NCBI RefSeq assembly: GCF_963678635.1
Contig: NC_087064.1
Span: forward strand, 35,783,716 to 35,847,715
Source of the DNA: Symsagittifera roscoffensis
Lineage: Eukaryota; Xenacoelomorpha; Acoela; Convolutidae
Length of the DNA stretch: 64,000 nt
Direction of reading: 5' to 3'
Shown in pieces: positions 56,084 through 64,000 of this stretch. Below the pieces are notes generated by a model. The model worked only from the letters and a program-made list of their open reading frames with translations, was not told the DNA's origin and did no database searches. The first letter of the stretch is position 1; each line of letters begins with the position of its first letter. The position numbers were made by a program, and so were the translations under genes.

Positions 56084-57519
56084 GCAACACCTTGTCGGTC
56101 AACGAATCTGAACGAATTATTTAACATAAAACAGCTCATTTTGACGTCAGATTTCTGTAAAGTCAGTTTTTGTCCCAAAAAAACTAATTAACTTATACTG
56201 CTATATATTTGACCGTTAAAATTGCTCAAGGTCACCAATATTGCCAAAATTATACAGAAAATTAAGCAAGAGATAGTTCGATTATATTTTCAAGTTGCTA
56301 GATTCGAGGAAAAAGCCGGAATTGGAGTAAATTATCGGTTTAGGGTCGCTGGCTCTATATTTCGTATAGAGTCCTACCCTCTGTTGGCAAGCTCGCAACA
56401 CATTACCCTGGCTGTCAAAACTACTGGCTGAGTTGTCTCCGAATGCATTGTCTGCATACTTTTGACTGATGTGTCTGAATTTCACAACGGCTGAATTGAC
56501 TTAGACCGAATCGTCTGGGCAACTGAACTAGAAAACTTTTCCGAAGTTATGAGATGGTTTGAAGTTATGGTATGATATAAATATTCAGAGAATAAAATTA
56601 AATTGATAAGATTAAATACTTTTGTCTGCACCAAAGATTTATAATTTTTTTTTTCAATTTTGCAAATATTGCAAAGTGTTTTATTGTTAGTCAAAATCAA
56701 ATAAATATTATTATAGATTTGAGTTTTTATTATCGCTCAAACAGCTGCTACAGTTTACTGTGATAGCTCAAACAGCTGATAAAGCTTACGTTATATTTCA
56801 AAGGTCTCTAAGTTGGCAATTTCCGTACCATGCGATTAAAAAATGTTAAGCAAAACTGAGTTAATCGTAGCTTGAATCTTAAATCATATATGGGGTAGAC
56901 TAGACTATGCGATTTTCGAAGTCATAGCGCTGATGTAATTATTGTTCCGACTTTCGAAGAAAGTGAGGGAAAAATATGCCCGGGTGGTTTTTACTCAGAC
57001 CATTTTTAGAAAAGTTTACTGCGTATGGGCATCGATCCGATAATTTTTGAATGCCAAACGAGTATGCTTGCTCTTGACTAAAGTGCGGCTTTTCTGCTGG
57101 AATAATGTTTTGATAGTTTTTTTTCAATACGTAATTCATTTATGCGTGGCAAATTATCCGCGCTCATCAGTCCAAAATGAATAGAGGCAAGCTAATTGGC
57201 CCCATTAATTGCATAAACGACTCATATCTTAGCACTTTGATATGATTCGAGTAGTTTGTCAAAATCTAAACAATGTCTTTTGCCAAAATATCATATACCA
57301 ACAACGATTCGAAACCAATTAATGAGCAGTCTTGTTTCATAATTACTGGTAAAGTTAGATAGCGTACTATAAAATGTGAAATGTATACTCATTTCTCGTG
57401 TGCGTAGCGGTCAAAACCATTTTTTTCTCTTTTTTCTCCTAAATCAAACAGAGTGTATGACAGTCGTGTTGAAAATAATTAAGATCTTGTTAAATATATG
57501 CTCCACTATCAGTACCGTG

Positions 57520-57925
57520 CCGGGGGGGGGGGGGGGGCTTCCCCCTCAATTCTGGTTGTCAATTTTTCATAAAGGGTCCCACCTTTGGTATAATTTCACG
57601 ACATCATTTTTTGGCTGATGAACCTCAAAATTTTTTCTAACGGTGCCTTTGGACCCAATATAACTAATTTTGAGGGGGAGCGCGCGCTCAAGAAAACACA
57701 GTTTTTTGGTCAAAATTTTGCAAAAAGTGCCTAAAAAAGTCTTTTTGGGCCTGTTTTTTGAAAAAATTGGCTGCTGCACTGAAAATTTTCGACAAAAAGG
57801 GTATTTACAGTCCTTTTGGCGAGCTCGGAAAATGGACTTGGTTGAAATAAAAAAAAAGTCGGCAAATTTTTCAAAATTTTTCGAAAAACCGCCATCCCCC
57901 TGGAAAAATTTCTGTGCACGCCACT
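57520..57925. mobile_element. Inverted relative of the hAT-type core
   Basis: Reverse-complement similarity to 41262-41679 through GAGGGGGAGCGCGCGCT and the ataccaaaggtgggaccctt core. The ends differ (right end tgtgcacgccact). A long G run lies near the left end. No target duplication was found. Confidence 0.6.
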
Positions 57926-58025
57926 CTACTTTTGTACCTTGTAACGAAATGGCCCCCCTATAAAGAAAGAATTGAAAAGTTAAGCATATACGAATTTTAA
58001 ACCAAATAGTTTCGCCAAATTGGAG

Positions 58026-59303
58026 TCAATGTTCATAATTGAATAGACTGTTGAGGTCAAATTTTGTGAGGACAAACTTGACCCAATGGTGCATGTGAAC
58101 GACGCTTGAGAAGTAGCTTCCGTCGTTGCATTTTTCACCTTTGCGAGTTTTCGATTTGGAGTAACTGGCCACACCATAAAGACAGTCTGCTACGCCGGTT
58201 CCACATTGTAATGTGTATAAGGGACCTCCGTCGTCCAAGTAGCAGATGTTGCTTTTAGTTGACGTCGGAGGAGATTGCACGCAAACTTGGTCTTCTCTAA
58301 AGTATTAGCAATGATTCAGCTTTATCAACAACCATTTTCCTCAACAACTTTTAGAGCAAACTATGAGGTATAGTTTGAACTGTTATCGAGATATCAAATA
58401 TCCGAAAGTAGCCGAATGTATTTTTAAATCGAAGAAATTTCAGCCGAGATTCATGTTTCAAAGCAGTATATGAAAAATGAAAAAAAAAAAAAACTTTTTT
58501 CCAACACACACGTCTCAAAGCTTTCATTGCTAGAAAAAAATTGAGCCTAAAATTAAAATAAAAAAGCATAAGTTAAACGTTTTTGATGGCTTCGAATCTG
58601 ACCTGCATTTTTTGATGCCATTTAGTATAAACGGGTTAATTGATTCGAAATCGTTCGTTTGGAAGTGCGCCTCATGAAGTATGTCGGGGAAATCGAAGGT
58701 GCGACCGTTTGTTGACCCCATCCCACATGTGCGCACAGGGCTTCCATGAATAAGTTTGGATGAACACAGTGGGATTATTCTCGCGCGGTCGGAGATTGGC
58801 CTCTGCAGTTGCAACATTGCAATGTCATTTTTTATTGTCACTGCAAGGTATATATTATGTCCTTAAAGTTGCCCTTTAATTCAGATTGTCAATAATAGGT
58901 TCAGAGTACAAACGCTACGGAGAGAAAAAACTATTAGAGACATTATTCACGATTGCGCTGAGATTCAAAAACACTCCTTTGGCAAATGATAAAGTCCATT
59001 TTGCTAATTTGATAAGTAAACTTAGTTTTAAGATTGACATTATATATACGCTTCAGCACCATTAAATAGTGATCCCGATGACTCCAGCAGATACCTGAAA
59101 GAGTATCTGATCAAAACATTGACCAAGTGCAGGTCACAATCTGAACAAAATGTTGACAAATCTGCCCTTCAGTTGGACTGATGAAGTTAGTTGTGTATTG
59201 TATGATGTCACTAACCCTTCAGGTTTCTCAATGCGCACCACCTTGAAGATCTCTTTCTCTGAATGACGAACATGGAAATCCCCGACCGTCAGAAAAATAT
59301 CCT
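58026..59303 (-). CDS. Chymotrypsin-fold serine protease homologue, catalytic Ser replaced, 5' incomplete
   Basis: Minus-strand exons in phase: 59303-59216, 59094-59060 (35 nt), 58840-58603 and 58296-58026. Together they cover most of a peptidase S1 domain from just after the His region to the stop. Seen: FLTVGDFHV (strand after the His loop), NDIAMLQLQRPI with the catalytic Asp, RTCGMGST (conserved CxxxGWG-like segment), and a DLYGV-like segment (VADCLYGVASY). The C-terminus is GSYFSSVVHMHHWV. The normal GDSGGP motif reads C-Y-L-D-D-G-G-P-L, so Gly193 is Leu and the nucleophilic Ser195 is Asp, and the protein cannot work as a classical serine protease. The first exon(s), with any signal peptide and the His57 region, were not found up to 64000. 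Related inactive homologues are usually secreted; that is inference here. Confidence 0.8.
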
Positions 59304-62300
59304 CTAAAAACAAAAATGAGGAAAAAAAAACTCTAAATATTAACTCCTGGGAAAGAGAATTGGATTTTTCGTGTAAACCGTCCGTACAAAAAATTAAGTA
59401 CCGTTCTTACAAATGAAACTCAGACTTTCGATTTTTAAAATTCTTTATTTAGCAAATTTATAAAAATAGCAAAAAAATATTTCATTAACGTTTAAGGACA
59501 ATCGGAACCCCCCGAGTTTCTCTAATTGCTTAAACAGAATTATCCACATAAAAACCACAAAAAGTTGGCCTCACCATATTTCAATGAGATTCAACAAGTG
59601 AAAGAAACTCAGCAGTGACGTCGATTTAAAAAACAATTTAAACTAGTTGTAAGTTATGCGAAAACAAAAAATATATCGCGCGTTACTTGTCCAAATTTAA
59701 CCTAACTAATTACCGTTGAGCCCCCATAACTTGGCAAAAATTAGTATTGATTCTGAGCTGAAAAAATCAATATTTTTCAGATAATACAAAAAAAAAACGT
59801 TCAAAAATGGCCTGTTAAATTTGGTCTGATTTGGTGAAGCTGAATCTGGTGTGCCTAGGAGCTGAATTTGGTCTGAATAAAGGAATCACATCAAGCGCAA
59901 CAATTCAGTTTTTTCTTTTTCAAAACTTGGAGCACAAACTGTTTCAATTGTATGGTTTATAATTATTTTTTGTCTGTAGAAATAAACATTTCATATTTAA
60001 ACTTTTCTGGTTTTGTTTTTTGCAGCTTTTCAGGTGCGTTTTTTTATTAGTTGCTGGTGTTATTGGTGCAAGTGTTTTGTTGAGAAAATTGATTTTTTGA
60101 TGAAATTTTCAGAAAAAACGTAGCATTTAGTTAACTCAACAATCAGTTAATAAAAATGAAATTTTTTTGTTTGATGGCAATTCACGCTTGCAGCAAAATA
60201 TTTAGATTTTAGTGAAATTAGTTGTTTATTTACTTTATAGACAAAAATACTCAAATAACATATTTAAAATGGGCATCACTGAAAGTATAGCTAGTTCTAG
60301 AGATATTTTTTTCGATTAACAAATAGAATTTTTTTGATGCCTTGAAAAAATTATAGGGCTTATCTGATAAATGAACAGTTTTACTATCACAATAAGTAAT
60401 ATAGAAAATAAAAATTAAAGACAAAAAATAATTTCATGTTTTTACAATTTTCAATTAATTAGCAGTTTTTTTTCTTTTTTTGTTCCTAAAATTTTTCTAA
60501 AATTAAAATATAAAATACTTTATAGAACGACTGCAGTGGTTAAAAGTGGTGTTCTAATAAAACCTTTTCATCTGTTTTTAGGCTTTCAATTTTTTTTTGT
60601 AAAAGATCTGCATTGAGATAAACTGGTCTGGATTTTTTAGTTTTGGAAATTAAATGACAAGAACTTTGATGGAACATTGAACATTCAATTTCTTTTTTTT
60701 TGTTTTTTCATTGTTTTAATTGTCTATGCATCTCATTCCAGCAAGTTTCTCAAAATACAATTTCGCTTTTTTTCTATGAAAAGAAAACAAGGTTGACTTT
60801 TAAGATGAATTCCTGCTATTTTACTGCTTTTAATAAGAAGGGTCAAAATTCTTTAGTAAATACCATAATAGCGGGTAAGAGTTTGTTCAGTAGATTTTGA
60901 TTTGCCTAATTTTTTTTGTTTTTCGAAAAAAAAATTCAAACGTCAAAACATCGCTTATCAATTCCCTGAAATTATTATTAAAAACTTTTGATAAATGAAC
61001 GATTATAATAAATAAAGTAAAAATAAAAAGTAAGGAAAAGTTAAACAATTTAAGAAAAAATGCTTTTATCCGTAAAGTCAGTCTTGTTCTTTTTTCATTC
61101 ATAGACAAAACAGAACTTAAAACACTGCAAGAACGAGAGGCTAATATTGTGAAGAAAATAAAAAAGCGCAAAAAACCAAATTAGGTATTCAATATTTCAT
61201 TAAAAGTCAAGTATTTTGCAAACCTGAAAAATACAGACCAGTATTTCTCTTCGCGGACATTTTTTATTTACTTTGGAAAACCAAATCATATGTGAAAGGA
61301 CTAACCGGTATTCAAATCCCTTTTTGTAAAAATTGAGCACGGGTTAGTTCAAACAAATTGGTCGAGCAAAAATGCTCAGGACATGAATACCTTTAAGATG
61401 GTATAAAACAATTTGTCAGAAGTGGCCTAGATAAAAAATGAAGTTGTTCAAGCACAATTATTCCCTCCTTTCCTTGCAAGCAGCAACAATGGGCAACTAC
61501 TTTTCTGTTCTGTGCTGTTTTTTTTTGTAAGTTTGCCAACAATAATTTGAAGGAAAAAATAAAAAAAATGTCCACTTTCATGTTCTGCTTAGAACAGGCG
61601 TGGGCAGCATTTACTTTTTGTGCTTATTCTGGAAGAAAGCGATAGAAAATTTAAAGGTAGTTTTTTATTCTTGAGACAAATGCCGTCAAAAATGAGTCAT
61701 TTTTGACAAGTTTTTTTGTACCATGTGAAAGCTATCAATGTCTTGAGCATTTTCATTTGACTAATTGGTGATAACTAACTCTTCTGGAAAAACGGATTGT
61801 AACATTTCCAATATGGTTTGCAAACTTTCGATAACTAACGCGCTATATATTTCGTGCGATTGATGAGCCAGCCAAGTTTGCTCCAAAATGAATAGAGCAT
61901 GGCGATTTGATCTATCATTTTGTAACTTACATGGCATCTTCAGTTATGATTTTTCAAAAAAAAAATGTTAAAAAATTGTTCTTAATTTGAAAATTTCGAA
62001 TTTTTTTGTTAATCAAAAATATTATTTCATAGACTTCCCGATTCGACTTCCATACATTTGTCATACAATTCAATTCGAGAAAAAGGTTTTTTCTACGGTA
62101 TATGGAACAGTGGTCAGTGTATGAAACAAATATTTTCATACCGTTTTATATAAGAAAGTTGTATGATAAGCAATTTTTACAATGAAATTTGATTAACAAG
62201 TTTTTGTCCTAATATTACTTTAATGCTGAAATAAGCATTTTTTGAAAAACATTAAGCAAAACTTCGATATTTTTGTCTATAACGTAATCCAGGCTTAGAC

Positions 62301-64000
62301 AAAAAAATGACTTCTGATGTTTTTATAATGTAAGATACACTGCGACTTTTTTCGACTAGTGAAGCTTCTCGTTAAAAACTTTTCAGCCATATACAATTTT
62401 TACAATGCTGCAAAAATTTTTACAATTAGTTTTCAATGAAATTTGATTCACAAGTTTTAGTCCTAATATTACTTTAATGCTGAAATAAGCATTTTTTGAA
62501 AAACATTAAGTAAAACTTCGTTATTTTTGTCTATAACGTAATCCAGGCTTAGACAAAAAAAAATGACTGTTGATGTTTTTATAATGTAAGATACACTGCG
62601 ACTTTTTTCGACTAGTGAAGCTTCTAATAAAAAACTTTTCAGCCATATACAAAAGTATAAGATTTTTGTTCATGGCTCTCAGTGAGCTATGAAATTTTAT
62701 TTCTAATGCTCAATTAAAACTCAATTATTAAAACAAATACTCAAGTTCCAAGTATATGTGAGATATTTTCCCCTGACCCAATGGAGATTTTTGTTAGAAA
62801 ATTGTGGCTACTGTGTTTTAGGACAAAACAAAAAAAACTCGAAAAATTTTAAAGTTTTTGTTTATAAAAATTGTTTGTCATATAATTCTTATTTTTAGAC
62901 TTGCGGTTACCAAGCGTTATCAAACTGGATTATAGACTTTTTTGGGCTAGCAAATTGTTTAACAGAATCTCTTGAATCTTTTGGTATTTGGCATTTTGGC
63001 TCATAATAAATTCAGATAGCTAAGCGTCTTCGGCACACATAGTCTGGAGGCAGCGAATACGACTGGAACGACAAGAGTCTTGGGTTTGAATCTGACCAGG
63101 ATATGTTTTGTTTCAAACGGTAAATTCTCCGTTTCAAAAAATTGTCAGCTCAATATTTTTCTGCTTATTATTTGGCTGCTTGTGTTTTGTCGTCGTAGTT
63201 GCCACGTTTTGGATTTTTTTTCTGCATGCACTTTTCATTGCAGTTGACTTTCATGTTTTCAGTTACTCCTGAAGTTTGTATTTGTAATACCCTTCGTATA
63301 ATTTCCTTTTTTGATTGTTTTCGCTTGAAAAAATTTTCCGCCCTTTTGATTTCGGCTCATATTTTATCGGCTTACTCACCTAATTTTGGGCCACTCGAGG
63401 GCGCCATAATTTTTAAGCTTTCTTGCGGATTGCACAAAACGTTAAAAGTCCCAGAATAGAATTTTTAATTCAAAGCTTTTCACCACAACAATCTCATTTT
63501 TGCTCAAAAGTTGTTTTTGAATTTTCATTAAATGCCGTCTAATGTGTTTCTTGATGTATTTTTTTGCAAATAAAACATCATTCCAGAGACAACATTTTGA
63601 AGTTTTCTACATTTGCTTATAAGTATAAGACCAAGGCAGGTGAAATACCCAATAATTGGAAAGTTGGGTGAGTTGTCGATGTTAAACTGGAGAAACGAGG
63701 CATACCGATTACGATTTTTTTTTCTCCCACCCATTTTTTTTAAACTAACTCTACCGTCTTGTGCTCAAACGATTACCTAAATTCTATTTAAACTTGCTAA
63801 GTTATGACTTTTATCGCAATCAAAGTAGCCAAAGTAGCCAAATCTAATTAGCCAAATAAGTGAGAGACGGTATAGAAAAACGTACAGCTCATTCTTACTG
63901 AAAGTTTGTGGTTTGCACCTAAATTGAATTCTTGTTTTTGCCGTATCTTAACATTACCAATGGAATTTTATCTACGACGCGGCTGAGTGTCATACCTGGT
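59304..64000. other. AT-rich region without supported genes
   Basis: 4.7 kb, very AT-rich. It contains 'GTTCCGAC' family fragments (59655-59850 inverted, 61675-61925), a tandem duplication (62181-62652) and a tRNA-like sequence near 63020-63105 (box B-like GGTTTGAATCT). Open frames here are short and low in complexity. The missing 5' exons of the protease homologue may lie here or beyond. Confidence 0.5.
62181..62652 (+). repeat. Two direct ~216-bp repeats
   Basis: 62181-62396 and 62435-62652 are near-identical (aatgaaatttgatt ... ttcagccatatacaa), offset by 254 bp. They differ by a handful of bases. Confidence 0.9.

Larger units (their letters stand above)
50848..58025. other. Repeat-rich intergenic region
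   Basis: 7.2 kb without a supported host gene. It contains a ~0.5 kb family copy (51540-51945), a relative of 8043-8840 (52155-53025), a 'GTTCCGAC' family copy (53300-53690), three inverted-repeat elements (54808-56083) and a hAT-core relative (57520-57925). A small frame at 54404-54667 begins with a signal-peptide-like segment but has no other support. Confidence 0.6.

Noticed and set aside
61393-61581. Minus-strand VVAHCC, resembling the AHC catalytic-His motif of the missing protease exon
   Set aside because: It lacks the usual TAAHC context, no donor gives the phase-1 end required by the next exon, and the distance and following residues do not fit. Probably chance.

Overview
This is a 64 kb piece of an AT-rich, intron-rich eukaryotic genome, most likely an invertebrate animal. 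The genes are split into short exons with GT-AG (and two GC-AG) introns. Their products (MELK, eIF5B, a B3GAT-type glucuronyltransferase, ZNF830, a LYSMD3/4-like LysM membrane protein, a chymotrypsin-fold protein) are typical animal proteins. There is one 200-N assembly gap (24290-24489). I see no bacterial operon, CRISPR array or rRNA.

Layout. 1-5.6 kb: a minus-strand coding frame open for 416 codons runs off the left edge. It looks like the gag of an LTR-type retroelement, and behind it lies a long leader or LTR-like stretch full of a TCCGGA-centred short repeat and two strong hairpins. 6.0-15.7 kb: MELK (+), seven coding exons, with a 6 kb intron filled with repeats. 17.1-34.4 kb: eIF5B (+), sixteen exons joined in phase, with large repeat-filled introns and the assembly gap inside intron 4. 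34.4-42.3 kb: repeats and a decayed minus-strand LINE with recognisable ORF1, endonuclease and reverse transcriptase pieces. 42.3-43.8 kb: a glucuronyltransferase (-), four exons, head to head with ZNF830 (+, 44.4-46.8 kb). 47.4-50.8 kb: LYSMD-like (+), four exons. 50.8-58.0 kb: intergenic DNA with several repeat families. 58.0-59.3 kb: a chymotrypsin-like gene (-), 5' incomplete, whose catalytic serine position reads Asp. 59.3-64 kb: AT-rich repeats with no gene I can support.

The six host genes are unrelated housekeeping or cell-surface functions: cell-cycle kinase, ribosomal subunit joining, proteoglycan or glycan glucuronylation, a nuclear zinc-finger protein, a LysM membrane protein and a pseudoprotease. 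I see no sign of a gene cluster with a shared pathway. The exon models below were built by hand from splice-site phase. For MELK, eIF5B, the glucuronyltransferase and the LysM gene the summed exon lengths are exact multiples of three.

The most notable points are the Ser-to-Asp pseudoprotease with a 35-nt microexon, two hAT-type miniature elements with perfect 8-bp target duplications, a ~0.5 kb repeat family whose copies all point the same way, two GC-AG introns, and a long unlisted gag-like frame with its hairpin- and motif-rich leader. I found nothing I can defend as a wholly new biological system.
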